This document shows positions 11,682 through 20,875 of a stretch of 39,549 nt of DNA, in pieces. The stretch is from SAR324 cluster bacterium. Lineage in GTDB: Bacteria; SAR324; XYD2-FULL-50-16. The number at the start of each line of letters is the position of its first letter. Within the stretch, counting starts at the first letter, position 1. Location of the stretch: NCBI GenBank assembly GCA_028282885.1, contig JANQGX010000002.1, positions 1 through 39,549 on the forward strand, given 5' to 3'. The notes under the pieces are model-generated. The model had not been told where the DNA came from. It ran no database searches and saw nothing but the letters and a program-made list of their open reading frames with translations. The translations under genes and the position numbers were made by a program.

Positions 11682-11938
11682 TTATACAAAACTGTTCCGG
11701 TAAGCCCGATTTTTGGCCCTGCCTTTTTCAACCCTAAAACTGATTCTAAGCACAAAAACAAGGTTATTGAAGCCCACAAGTCAAAATATTCTGATATTCT
11801 TGCGGTTTATACGTTTTATAATTGTTCTATTACAAAATTGAAAAGATAAATACGGTTCTTTGACCAGGGCAGACAGATTAAGGAAAGATAACCCTGGCAG
11901 AGTTGAAAATAATCAGAATCATAAAAGGGATTGAAAAG

Positions 11939-13660
11939 ATGGAAAAGATTGTGGTTATAGGTGCAGTGGCAGCCGGCCCTAAAGCTGCCTGTCACGCAAA
12001 AAGGCTGATGCCGGATGCAGAGGTACTTTTGATAGATCAGGACGATCTGATCTCTTACGGAGGATGCGGAATTCCCTATTTCATAGGGGGAGAGGTCGGC
12101 GATGAAACAGCTCTCAGATCAACCAGTTTTCACGCAGTAAGAGATGCTGATTTTTTCAGAGAAGCAAAAGGCCTGGACGTCATGACAAAAACAAGGGTCA
12201 TGAAAATTAACAGAAGCGAAAAAACGGTGACCGTGGAGAACCTGACAGACGGTAAACAGGAAAACATCGCCTACGATAAACTCGTTGTTGCCACCGGAAG
12301 CAAGCCTAACAGATTGCCTATCAAGGGGATTGGCAACGAGAGGATTGTCTCAATCGGCAGTCTGCACAGTGCGTTAAAGGTGCAAAAGCTTTTAAAGGAG
12401 GCCGAAATCAATAAGGTGGTTATTGTCGGTGGTGGCGCTATCGGGATCGAAATGGCGGAAAGCATGGAAGATACCTGGGGAATCGAGACATCGATCGTGG
12501 AATACATGCCGCAACTGCTCCCCAATATCATCGATTGGCCTTTCGCCCAGATGCTGAAAAACCATCTGGAGGAAAACAATGTCCGGGTATTTACGGATGA
12601 AGCCGTCACTGAGATCGAGGAAAATGCAAAAGGTGAGTTGATCGGCGTTGTGACCGGGAAACGTAAACTGGAAGCAGATCTGGTGATCATGGCAGCCGGG
12701 GTTAGTCCGAGGGATCAACTGGCACGGGAGGCCGGATTACTGGTCGCAGCCAAAGGTGGAATCGTTGTTAACAACCGTATGCAGACTTCGGATCCTGATA
12801 TATATGCAGCCGGTGATTGCGTTGTAACGACTAATCTGGTTAATGGAAAACATATGTTTGCTCCCCTGGGATCTTTAGCAAATCGCCAGGGAAGAGTGGT
12901 GGGAGATAATCTGGCAGGAATTCCCAGTACTTTTAACGGAATCACCGGTAGTTTTATTATGAAAGCCTTTGAAATCAGCATTGGTTGCACGGGACTCAGT
13001 CAACAGGCCGCACTTGCTGAAGGCTATGACGCGGAAAGGGTTGTCTCCATTCAATCGGACAGGGCGCACTTCCTTCCCAGCCAGGAAGCGATGCCTTTAA
13101 TCATGGTGGTTGAGCGAAAAAGCAGAAAGGTCCTCGGTGTACAGGGATTTGGTCCAATGGGAGACGGTGTACTGGCCAGAATAAACGCTGCAGCAGGTCT
13201 GGTCGCAAAGCAGGCACTGATTGAGGACTTCAGCAACCTGGAAATGGCTTATGCGCCTCCTTTTGCAACCGCAGTTGATGCCTTGAATGCCACTGCCAAT
13301 ATCGCAGACAACCTGTTGAACGGGAGGTTCAGGCAGACATCTATCAAGGAGTTTATCGAATGGATTGAAAATCCGGAAACCAAATCCGATTGGGTGGCAA
13401 TTGATACCCGATCTGAGGCTGATTCCAAGCCGTTCGTAGACCGGTTCAAAGATCGCTGGATCTGCATTCCCTACCCGGAAATGAGGAAAAGATATAAAGA
13501 GCTTCCGGAGGGCAAACAACTAATTATTGTCTGCGGCGCGGGAACGCGCTCGTATGAAGTTCAGGTATTTCTGGATAGTGTCGGAATCACCAATACCCTG
13601 GTACTGGGAGGAGGATTGATGGTACTGCGCAGATTGGGAATGCTGGAACTACCCGAATAG
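11939..13660 (+). CDS. CoA-disulfide/persulfide reductase with C-terminal rhodanese domain
   Basis: A 573-residue flavoprotein of the pyridine nucleotide-disulfide reductase family. The N-terminal FAD fold begins VVIGAVAAGPKAACHAKR (Gly to Ala in the usual GGVAAG). Cys43 in SYGGCGIPY is the single redox Cys that forms a mixed disulfide with CoA. The NAD(P)H fold is VVIVGGGAIGIEMAE, and AAGDC lies near the second FAD contact. The C-terminal rhodanese domain (from about residue 480) has Cys532 in CGAGTRS. This matches the CoADR-rhodanese or NADH-dependent persulfide reductase group that acts on CoA disulfide, CoA persulfide or polysulfide. ATG 11939 has AGGGA eight bases upstream; an upstream TTG at 11903 is less likely. 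It is monocistronic, converging on the DAHP synthase gene. A possible -10 TATAAT lies at 11817-11822. Confidence 0.92.
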   Translation: MEKIVVIGAVAAGPKAACHAKRLMPDAEVLLIDQDDLISYGGCGIPYFIGGEVGDETALRSTSFHAVRDADFFREAKGLDVMTKTRVMKINRSEKTVTVENLTDGKQENIAYDKLVVATGSKPNRLPIKGIGNERIVSIGSLHSALKVQKLLKEAEINKVVIVGGGAIGIEMAESMEDTWGIETSIVEYMPQLLPNIIDWPFAQMLKNHLEENNVRVFTDEAVTEIEENAKGELIGVVTGKRKLEADLVIMAAGVSPRDQLAREAGLLVAAKGGIVVNNRMQTSDPDIYAAGDCVVTTNLVNGKHMFAPLGSLANRQGRVVGDNLAGIPSTFNGITGSFIMKAFEISIGCTGLSQQAALAEGYDAERVVSIQSDRAHFLPSQEAMPLIMVVERKSRKVLGVQGFGPMGDGVLARINAAAGLVAKQALIEDFSNLEMAYAPPFATAVDALNATANIADNLLNGRFRQTSIKEFIEWIENPETKSDWVAIDTRSEADSKPFVDRFKDRWICIPYPEMRKRYKELPEGKQLIIVCGAGTRSYEVQVFLDSVGITNTLVLGGGLMVLRRLGMLELPE

Positions 13661-13675
13661 GTCAACTTCCACGAT

Positions 13676-13706
13676 GATCGGTGAGATCCCGCTTCCCTCA
13701 CCGATC
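13676..13706. terminator. bidirectional terminator hairpin
   Basis: GATCGGTGAG and CTCACCGATC form a perfect 10-bp stem around an 11-nt loop, between the convergent CoADR and DAHP synthase genes. On the plus strand CCTGTTTTAT follows, a weak U-tract. Confidence 0.75.
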
Positions 13707-13712
13707 CCTGTT

Positions 13713-15059
13713 TTATCCCTTCAACAGATCAGATATCAAAAACGCCAATTCCAGACTTTGCTGGGCATTCAGCCTCGGATCACAGGACGTGGAATAGTTG
13801 TTTTCCAAATGATGATCCATAATCTCTTGTGCTCCCCCGGTGCATTCTGTAACGTCCTTGCCGGTCAGTTCGAAGTGTATTCCACCGGGAATGGATCCTT
13901 CAGCTTTGTGAATCTCAAAATAGCTGCGAATTTCCTGGAGAATATCCGAAACGCTGCGGGTTTTATAATTGGAGTCGGAGGTGTAGGTGTTTCCATGCAT
14001 GGGATCACAGCTCCAAAGCACATTACCTCCATGTTCCTGAACAGACCGAACCAGCGGTGGCAACATATCATTAATCTTTACCTTTCCAAAACGCGTGATC
14101 AAAACAATACGCCCGGTTTCGTTATCCGGATTCAGAATATCAAGCAACCTTCTTACTTCATCAAGATCGTGATCAGGTCCGATTTTGATCCCGATCGGGT
14201 TATGGATTCCACGTAAAAACTCCACATGGGCTCCATCCACCTGTCGAGTTCTATCCCCGATCCACAGCAGGTGCGCACTACAGTCATACCAGATCCCCGT
14301 TAATGAATCCTGCCGGGTTAACGCTTCTTCATACCCAAGCAGCAAAGCCTCATGAGAAGTATAAAAATCAACCTCGTTGATTTGTGGAGATAGCTGCTGT
14401 TCTATCCCTATCACCTTCATAAAGGTCAGCGCCTTCTCAATCTGGGTTGCCAGCTCTTCATACGATTTACCCTCTTTTGATTGGCGGACAAATTCCTTGT
14501 TCCAGGCATGCACCTTTTCCAATGAGGCATAACCCCCTCTTGTAAAAGCTCTCAGGATGTTCAGGCTGGATGATGCGTGGAAATATCCATCCAGAAGTCT
14601 TTTACTATCGGGTGTTCTGGACTCAACTGAAAAATTGGAGGAGTTCACCATATCTCCCCTGAAACTGGGAAGAACCACACCATCTCTGGTTTCTGTTGGG
14701 CTGGACCTGGGCTTGGCGTACTGTCCTGCAATCCGTCCCATCTTGATGACCGGTTTCTCCCCGGCAAAGGTGAGAATGACAGACATCTGCAGGATTACCT
14801 TCATCGTCTCCCGTATTGTCGGAGCGGTGCACTCACGGAACTCTTCCGCACAATCACCTCCCTGGAGTAGAAAAGCTTTTCCTTCGGCCGCACTGGCCAG
14901 CATCGTCCGCAGCTTTCTGATTTCTCCGGCAAACACAAGGGGAGGCAAAGCGGCTATTTGACGCAGGACATCTTGATGTTTTTCTTTGTTGGGCCAATCA
15001 ACCTGCTGCATGGCAGGGAAAGATTTCCAGGAGTCTTTGCTCCAGTTAGACGATTCCAT
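13713..15059 (-). CDS. class II 3-deoxy-7-phosphoheptulonate (DAHP) synthase
   Basis: A 448-residue enzyme that condenses phosphoenolpyruvate with erythrose 4-phosphate, the first step of the shikimate pathway. It is of the plant-like class II, unrelated in length and motif to AroFGH of E. coli. Signatures are LLQGGDCAEEF with the metal-binding Cys70, KMGRIAGQYAKPRS near residue 106, HNPIGIKIGP and CDPMHGNT. The reading frame has the length usual for the family and no defect is seen. It stands alone on the minus strand with no other aromatic-pathway gene in the window. Feedback control cannot be judged from sequence. Confidence 0.96.
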   Translation of the reverse strand: MESSNWSKDSWKSFPAMQQVDWPNKEKHQDVLRQIAALPPLVFAGEIRKLRTMLASAAEGKAFLLQGGDCAEEFRECTAPTIRETMKVILQMSVILTFAGEKPVIKMGRIAGQYAKPRSSPTETRDGVVLPSFRGDMVNSSNFSVESRTPDSKRLLDGYFHASSSLNILRAFTRGGYASLEKVHAWNKEFVRQSKEGKSYEELATQIEKALTFMKVIGIEQQLSPQINEVDFYTSHEALLLGYEEALTRQDSLTGIWYDCSAHLLWIGDRTRQVDGAHVEFLRGIHNPIGIKIGPDHDLDEVRRLLDILNPDNETGRIVLITRFGKVKINDMLPPLVRSVQEHGGNVLWSCDPMHGNTYTSDSNYKTRSVSDILQEIRSYFEIHKAEGSIPGGIHFELTGKDVTECTGGAQEIMDHHLENNYSTSCDPRLNAQQSLELAFLISDLLKG

Positions 15060-15340
15060 GACGTTTTAGGTTTTGAAGGTTATCAGGAAGGGTGAGTTGA
15101 ATTTACTCGCAGTGAGGGTTTCAAATACAAATCTGATGATAATTCTATATCGGACAAAAAACAACCGCCGCCATCAACCTTTTCTGCCATGGAAAGTTGC
15201 ACAATCAGGAAATCCAACGGATCGGATAGCCCAGTACGGCTTGACGAAACACTCTTCACCAGTTCCAATCCGGCCCAAACCACCGTAATTTCTCAATGCT
15301 GATTTTTAAAATCATCAAAAGAATATGATGGCAATGTTGG

Positions 15341-15368
15341 TTGATTTTTTGCTAAGATTACTTATAAT
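15341..15368 (+). promoter_or_regulatory. candidate promoter of the acidic protein-ftsW-murG operon
   Basis: TTGATT (15341-15346), a 16-bp spacer and a consensus TATAAT (15363-15368) lie about 75 bp before the start of the operon. The rest of the 15060-15441 gap holds no gene or strong structure that I can see. Confidence 0.6.
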
Positions 15369-15441
15369 TGGAGCTTAAACAGTCACATCAGTTCCTTACA
15401 ATCGCATACATCATCTACCTAACCGAGAAGAGAGTATCTCC

Positions 15442-18400
15442 ATGCGTAAGTCTATTTTGGTTTTAGAAGAAAGCAGGATGGTCCATGAACTGTTCGAGTC
15501 AGCACTTCAGGATGATCACATTGACTGGGAAATCAGTCATGAATCTTCACCGGACCAGTTTGTTCAAAAAGCCATGGATAACACCCCTGATATCATCTTC
15601 CTTAGTAATAAGGATCAAAACAGGGATTACAGTACGGTCAAACAGATCAAATCAACGCGTGAATTGAAAAGTGTCCCGGTGCTGCTGTTGACTTCCGCTA
15701 AAGACAAGCTTGATGAAAGATTTCTCCAATCGATCGGGGTCAGGGGATTTGTCAGGAAACCATTTGAAACCCTGACACTGCAAAAACAGATAGATATCGT
15801 TTTAAAAGAGCAGGAAAGGACCAGATCCCATTCATCCAAGGATGAGCTGAAAAACCTGAATGTTGTCGACGATGATTTGCTGGATCTGATGGCCGGTAAT
15901 ATCGATCATGGAGTCTCCGTTGATGATCTTGAAGAGGAACTCGATCCTACTTTACAGTTGATCCCCGAAGATAAGGACCTGGATGAGGAGATGGAAGAGA
16001 CCGAGCTGATGGCCATGGACGATTCGGAAGACCTAGATCAGGCAGACTTCATAGATGATTCGGAATATGCTGATGATGTGGAACTGGAGCTGGATAGTGA
16101 TTTTGAAGATGATGCAGCAGAATTAAGCGATGTTGAGTTGGAACTGGATGATGTGGATGAAGAATCCGATTTCATTGCTATCGAGGATGAACCCGAGGAT
16201 GATGCCCTGGTATTGGGGTCCGCCCCTGAGGTTCAGAGTATCCAACTCGTCGAAGCCGAACCCCCAACCTTTGACAACCAACTCAGGAATGAACCTGAAG
16301 ACGCCGATGATCTGGGCTATATGGAGCTCAGCGTTGTTCCTTTAAGATCCAAGCCGATTGAAACCGGGGTTATGGAGACAATTCCCGATGACTTCGATGA
16401 TGAAAAATACGTTGAGCAGCATACACCAGCCGAGTTGGACCAGGAATTCATGCCCATGGATTCAGATCTTGATTTTGATGAACCGGTTATCACCGATTCG
16501 GATGAAATCGTTATTCCACACGAAGAGATTGTTGAAGATTTCTATGAAGATGAAGACGATTTTGAGGACGATGCTGAAAACCCGGAATTGCTGGAGTTAT
16601 CCATAGAGGGTATCGAAGAGGAAACCGTGGACAAACCCGCAGATCCTTTCACTCAGATGCAAAACGATGAGGACGATGAAGCGGAGGTTGTTTTTGAAGA
16701 ACTGGATGACGATGATGAAGCAATGGAGGAGACCCTCATTCAGGAAATAGACATTGTAGAACCCGATGAGGGAGATGTGGATACGGTTTCTCTTGTAGAG
16801 CAAGATTTAGAGGAAAGTGACGAGTTGGATGAAGCGATCATCGAGCAGGATGATACGGAAGACGTAGATATCGACTTTCAGGATGACTCTTTGGATGAGG
16901 CGGAAGGGGACGAGGCCGATCTGTTTGATGATTTCAGCGATAAAGATATCGACGAAGATTCACTTTCAGAAAGTGAGTTGGAAAAGAGACGAACCGATCA
17001 GCTTGATATCGATTTGGAAGAGATTGCTGCGGCGGGGTCAGAAGAGGCATCTGCTACAATTCAGGAAATGATCGGCTTCAGACAGGTGATGAAGGCAAAA
17101 TATGAACTGCCGGAATCTGACCTTGGTGAAGAAGAAACAGGCGATGACTTCGAAAACGCAGAAGAAGAAGTGGAAGAATTGGCGCTAGACGGTGCGGACG
17201 ACGATCCAGTTGAAGAGTCTGAAGATTTTATTGATGTGGAGCCTGTTCAATCCGATGAGAGCCTGGAAGAGATTGATCTTCTCGGCGATTTGGACGAAGA
17301 AGAAGGCTCAGATATACTGGAAATTGAAGATGATGAAGATGATGTTTTTGACGACGTCGAACTGCTTTCTGAAGATGACAAAAGCGAAGATGGGATGTTC
17401 GAGGAACCGGCAGAAGATGATGGTGAAGACCTGATGTTCGAAGAACCCAAGGATATTTCTGAACTAGATACTGATGGATCCGATGAAGATGAGGATGACC
17501 TTTTCTCAGATGCCGAAGAATTGAATGAGCCGGGAGATCTCATTGTTGAAGAAGACGAAGATCTTCCCATGGCTGAAACCGATCTCGTTCAAGATGAAGA
17601 AAGTGGGGAAGAGCCTTTTGAAGAGATCGAACTGCTGATTGAAGAGGAAAACGACCAGGAGAGGGAAAGTGAAGAATTGCTGCAGGTCGATGAGGAGTCT
17701 GATGAGGATGTTGTAGCCGTTTCAACAGATGAAGACCCCACCCTGGTGGAAACGGATGACATTGATTTTCAGCCTGCCAAAGAGGTATCTCCGGGCAGCG
17801 AAGAGGTATCTCCTTTTGACGATGAACCGGAGCTTGACACTGCTTCCGTTGATGAATCGATTGATGATATCGATTTCCTCCCTGTTGACGAAGAGGACAT
17901 ACTGGATTCGGATGAAGAAGACGAAATTGAAGAGATACCCATTCTTACCACTGAACTTTCCGAAACCCTGGCAGAAGAACCTGAAGAGGATCAGCAGGAA
18001 GAGGACATCGCCGCAATAGAGGATGCGGATGATATTGCCATTGAGGTTCCCCAGGAAACTTTTGAAATGGGAGATTTCAACGTCAACGATATAACAGAAG
18101 ATGAAGATGTTGAAGATGATTCTGCTGTGGAAACGGAAGAGGACCTGAATCTGATGGAAGGTATCGAAACAGTCAGGATGGAGGGTGAGGAGATGGAGGA
18201 ACCCGAAACAGAATCCTTTGAGGACCTGGAGATTCCTTCCATGGATGATGATCTACCCGACCTTCCCCCCATTCTTGATTCCGCAGAGCCCGGAGAAGGA
18301 GAGGATGACGATGATGATATTCAACTTCTGCAAACTGATGACGATTTTGATGAGTTTCCGGAAGAGGATACGCCAATCAGCATTCCTGATGATTCCCAGG

Positions 18401-18603
18401 AACAACCCCAGACCGAAACCTCATCCGATTTGGCCGCAGGTGAGCTGAAACAGAAACTGTCGGCCACTTCACTTTCTCCCGAGTTTCAAAAGAAACTAAG
18501 TCATATGATTGAAGGTGTTGTATCCGAAACTGTACATAATACTCTTCAGGAAAAACTGCCGGAGATGGTTGATCAACTCATGAAGGAAGAGATCGAGGAA
18601 TAG
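15442..18603 (+). CDS. giant acidic protein with pseudo-receiver domain and helical C-terminus
   Basis: A 1053-residue protein in three parts. Residues 1-122 have the response-regulator receiver fold: LVLEES with an acidic pair (Glu9, Glu10), LLLTSAK with Thr84, and FVRKPF with Lys106. The position of the phosphorylated Asp is Ser55 (DIIFLSNKD), so normal phosphotransfer is unlikely. Residues about 135-1000 are low-complexity and extremely acidic, with few aromatic residues; 30 of residues 161-220 are Asp or Glu. This part is surely disordered. Residues 1000-1053 are predicted helical (FQKKLSHMIEGVVSETV, LPEMVDQLMKEEIEE), like the short helical tails that oligomerise PopZ-type scaffolds and end some deltaproteobacterial receiver proteins. 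ftsW starts 3 nt after the stop. The function is unknown; a polar or septal scaffold role is only a hypothesis. The ribosome site is GAGAAGAGAG. Confidence 0.88.
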   Translation: MRKSILVLEESRMVHELFESALQDDHIDWEISHESSPDQFVQKAMDNTPDIIFLSNKDQNRDYSTVKQIKSTRELKSVPVLLLTSAKDKLDERFLQSIGVRGFVRKPFETLTLQKQIDIVLKEQERTRSHSSKDELKNLNVVDDDLLDLMAGNIDHGVSVDDLEEELDPTLQLIPEDKDLDEEMEETELMAMDDSEDLDQADFIDDSEYADDVELELDSDFEDDAAELSDVELELDDVDEESDFIAIEDEPEDDALVLGSAPEVQSIQLVEAEPPTFDNQLRNEPEDADDLGYMELSVVPLRSKPIETGVMETIPDDFDDEKYVEQHTPAELDQEFMPMDSDLDFDEPVITDSDEIVIPHEEIVEDFYEDEDDFEDDAENPELLELSIEGIEEETVDKPADPFTQMQNDEDDEAEVVFEELDDDDEAMEETLIQEIDIVEPDEGDVDTVSLVEQDLEESDELDEAIIEQDDTEDVDIDFQDDSLDEAEGDEADLFDDFSDKDIDEDSLSESELEKRRTDQLDIDLEEIAAAGSEEASATIQEMIGFRQVMKAKYELPESDLGEEETGDDFENAEEEVEELALDGADDDPVEESEDFIDVEPVQSDESLEEIDLLGDLDEEEGSDILEIEDDEDDVFDDVELLSEDDKSEDGMFEEPAEDDGEDLMFEEPKDISELDTDGSDEDEDDLFSDAEELNEPGDLIVEEDEDLPMAETDLVQDEESGEEPFEEIELLIEEENDQERESEELLQVDEESDEDVVAVSTDEDPTLVETDDIDFQPAKEVSPGSEEVSPFDDEPELDTASVDESIDDIDFLPVDEEDILDSDEEDEIEEIPILTTELSETLAEEPEEDQQEEDIAAIEDADDIAIEVPQETFEMGDFNVNDITEDEDVEDDSAVETEEDLNLMEGIETVRMEGEEMEEPETESFEDLEIPSMDDDLPDLPPILDSAEPGEGEDDDDDIQLLQTDDDFDEFPEEDTPISIPDDSQEQPQTETSSDLAAGELKQKLSATSLSPEFQKKLSHMIEGVVSETVHNTLQEKLPEMVDQLMKEEIEE

Positions 18604-18606
18604 GGC

Positions 18607-19731
18607 ATGAGCCTGATTGACCGGATTCGGCAAGTCGTACCCAGACCGACCCCCTACCTGCTTCTGATACTTCTGGCTTTGACTACCATTGGCATTGTGA
18701 TGATCTACTCATCCAGTGCCATTTATGCTGAAAAGTACTACGGAAGCCCCTACTATTTTATCAGGCGTCAGTTGTTGGCCATGGTTATTGGTATCGTTGC
18801 TATCCGCCTGGCGACCATGTTCCCATACGATCGCTATAAAAAGCTGATTCCCGTTCTCATGCTGATTACCTTTCTGTTAATGATACTTGTCCTGATTCCG
18901 GGAATTGGGAAACAGGTAGGCAACGCAAGAAGATGGATACGTTTCTTTGGATTCGGCTTTCAACCATCCGAACTTCTGAAATTCACTTTGATCGTCTGGG
19001 TTGCCAGTTTCCTGGACAGACGCAAAGAGGTCATTGGCTACTTTTCTAAGGGATTGTTGCCAGGGCTGATTGTTGCAGGGCTTTTCAGCTTTCTACTTCT
19101 TCTGCAACCTGATTTTGGAACCGCAGTTCTTCTTTGTTCCACACTATTAATCATGATTTTTGCTGCCGGAGGCAAACCAATTTATATGCTGGGGAGCCTG
19201 GGAGCACTCTCTGCGATTGGATTCTATCTGATCATCTCCACAGATTACAGGCTAAGAAGGATAACCGGATTTCTGGATCCATGGGCTGATCCTCTGGATA
19301 CAGGATACCAGTTAATCCGATCCCTGACTGCCTTTGGTACCGGTGGGATAACCGGTGCAGGACTTGGAGATTCCAAGCAGAAACTTTTTTTTCTCCCTGA
19401 AAGCCACACTGATTTCATATTTGCAATCCTGGCAGAAGAAGCAGGATTTCTGGGGGTAATCCTGGTTATAGCTCTTCTGCTTTTACTTACCTTGAAAGGG
19501 CTTGATATCGCTTTGAGATGCAAGGATGATTTCGGTCGCAATCTTGCCTTGGGAATAACAGTTCTTCTGTTCCTGCAGAGCATATTTCATATTGGTGTCG
19601 TGGTGGGGCTATTGCCCACCAAGGGAATTCCCCTGCCATTTATCAGCTATGGTGGCAGTTCGCTCATCTTGAGTATGTTTCTGGTCGGCGTTTTGATCAA
19701 TATCGCCGGAAAACAGCAAATGTCTCATTAG
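18607..19731 (+). CDS. ftsW: septal peptidoglycan glycosyltransferase FtsW
   Basis: A 374-residue SEDS-family membrane protein with about ten helices. It polymerises lipid II into glycan strands at the division septum, together with a class B penicillin-binding protein. Motifs: MIYSSSAIYAEKYYG after the first helix, FQPSELLKFTLIVWVA, LQPDFGTAVLL (the Asp of SEDS enzymes lies in such a motif), FLPESHTDFIFAILAEEAGF and LLPTKGIPLPFISYGGSS. The last, with TKG rather than V-G, marks FtsW rather than RodA. The start is 3 nt after the acidic gene's stop, and the ribosome site GAGGAA lies inside that gene's last codons, so translation is coupled. murG follows after 15 bp. The other usual dcw cluster members (murD, murC, ftsQ, ftsA, ftsZ) are not here. 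Confidence 0.95.
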   Translation: MSLIDRIRQVVPRPTPYLLLILLALTTIGIVMIYSSSAIYAEKYYGSPYYFIRRQLLAMVIGIVAIRLATMFPYDRYKKLIPVLMLITFLLMILVLIPGIGKQVGNARRWIRFFGFGFQPSELLKFTLIVWVASFLDRRKEVIGYFSKGLLPGLIVAGLFSFLLLLQPDFGTAVLLCSTLLIMIFAAGGKPIYMLGSLGALSAIGFYLIISTDYRLRRITGFLDPWADPLDTGYQLIRSLTAFGTGGITGAGLGDSKQKLFFLPESHTDFIFAILAEEAGFLGVILVIALLLLLTLKGLDIALRCKDDFGRNLALGITVLLFLQSIFHIGVVVGLLPTKGIPLPFISYGGSSLILSMFLVGVLINIAGKQQMSH

Positions 19732-19746
19732 GCGGAGGGCTGTCGC

Positions 19747-20829
19747 TTGAAACCACTAAAGGTTCTCATTGCAGGCGGAGGAACAGGAGGACATCTCTTC
19801 CCCGGAATCTCCATTGCCGAAGAGCTGCTTGAGCATCGCCCCTGTGACATCAGGTTTGTTGGCACAAAAAGAGGCATAGAAGCCCGAGTCATCCCTGAAT
19901 CTCCTTTCGGCCTGTATACGATTAGCGTAGCCGGTCTGTATCGTGTAGGTCTCAAAAAGAAAATCACCACCCTTCTCAAACTTCCCCTGGCCTTCATAAA
20001 ATCTCTGTGGATCCTATTATCCTATCGCCCCCATCTTGTCATCGGCATCGGCGGTTACGCTTCCGGACCGATTTTAGCCCTGGCAATCATCCTCGGGAAG
20101 CGAACCGTCATCCAGGAACAAAACGCACAACCCGGAATGACCAATCGCGTACTGGGCAAATACGTCGAAATAGCGTTTATTCCTTTTGCCCAATCCAGCC
20201 ACTTGTTCAAGCATCCGGTTGTGGTCGGCAATCCCATACGTAAGGCGATCTCCAATGCTGCAAAATCACCGACAGTTCCCCGGCCCCAAACCATTACCAT
20301 CTCCATTGTGGGCGGGAGTCAGGGCGCGCACAAAATCAATACTATTATTCCGGATATCCTGCCACATCTGCACCAAGCAAAAACGAAGATCCGTATTATT
20401 CACCAGACTGGTGAATCCGATTTCGAATGGCTGAAAGGAGAATATGCAAAGTACCCGGAACTTGAAACCAGGGTTGAGGAATTTGTCAACGATATGGTGG
20501 AGCTATACCAACAAAGCCAGTTACTGATCTGCCGTGCAGGATCGATGATCAATGAAATTATCGCCATGGGCAAAGCCAGTATTCTGATTCCCATTCCCCT
20601 GTCCAGCGGAGACCATCAAAAAGAGAATGCACTGGTATTGTCTAATGCAGGTGCTGCTGTGATGATAGAAGAATCCCAACTGAATGCCGATCATCTTTTT
20701 GAAACCATTAACCATCTGGTTTCAACTCCTCAACAATTGTCGGAGATGGGAGAAAACGCCAAAAAGCTTTATCAGGGAGATTCTGCCGGAAAAATCGTAA
20801 CCGCGATCCTGGACCGGTTCAACCTCTAA
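19747..20829 (+). CDS. murG: UDP-GlcNAc:lipid I N-acetylglucosaminyltransferase
   Basis: A 360-residue peripheral inner-membrane enzyme that adds GlcNAc to lipid I to make lipid II, the substrate FtsW polymerises. IAGGGTGGHLFPGISIAEEL near residues 8-28 is the first glycine loop. GIGGYASGPILALA, QEQNAQPGMTNR, VGGSQGA and CRAGSMINEI followed by PIPLSSGDHQKENA are further MurG signatures. The last region binds UDP-GlcNAc; most MurG proteins have ATDDHQ where this one has SSGDHQ. It starts with TTG preceded by GGAGGG seven bases upstream. The order ftsW-murG is a fragment of the classic dcw order, here without murC after it. Confidence 0.95.
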   Translation: MKPLKVLIAGGGTGGHLFPGISIAEELLEHRPCDIRFVGTKRGIEARVIPESPFGLYTISVAGLYRVGLKKKITTLLKLPLAFIKSLWILLSYRPHLVIGIGGYASGPILALAIILGKRTVIQEQNAQPGMTNRVLGKYVEIAFIPFAQSSHLFKHPVVVGNPIRKAISNAAKSPTVPRPQTITISIVGGSQGAHKINTIIPDILPHLHQAKTKIRIIHQTGESDFEWLKGEYAKYPELETRVEEFVNDMVELYQQSQLLICRAGSMINEIIAMGKASILIPIPLSSGDHQKENALVLSNAGAAVMIEESQLNADHLFETINHLVSTPQQLSEMGENAKKLYQGDSAGKIVTAILDRFNL

Positions 20830-20875
20830 GAATCGGATTACGACTTTCTAAATGTGAATGGGGAAACGACTATCT

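Noticed and set aside
17247..17570. Serine-rich antisense open frames inside the acidic gene
   Set aside because: Runs of GAT/GAA codons read in reverse give Ser-rich frames without stops. This is a composition artefact.
15442..18603. Acidic repeat protein as a prophage or surface adhesin
   Set aside because: There is no signal peptide or phage neighbour. The N-terminus is a receiver fold and the gene is coupled to ftsW.
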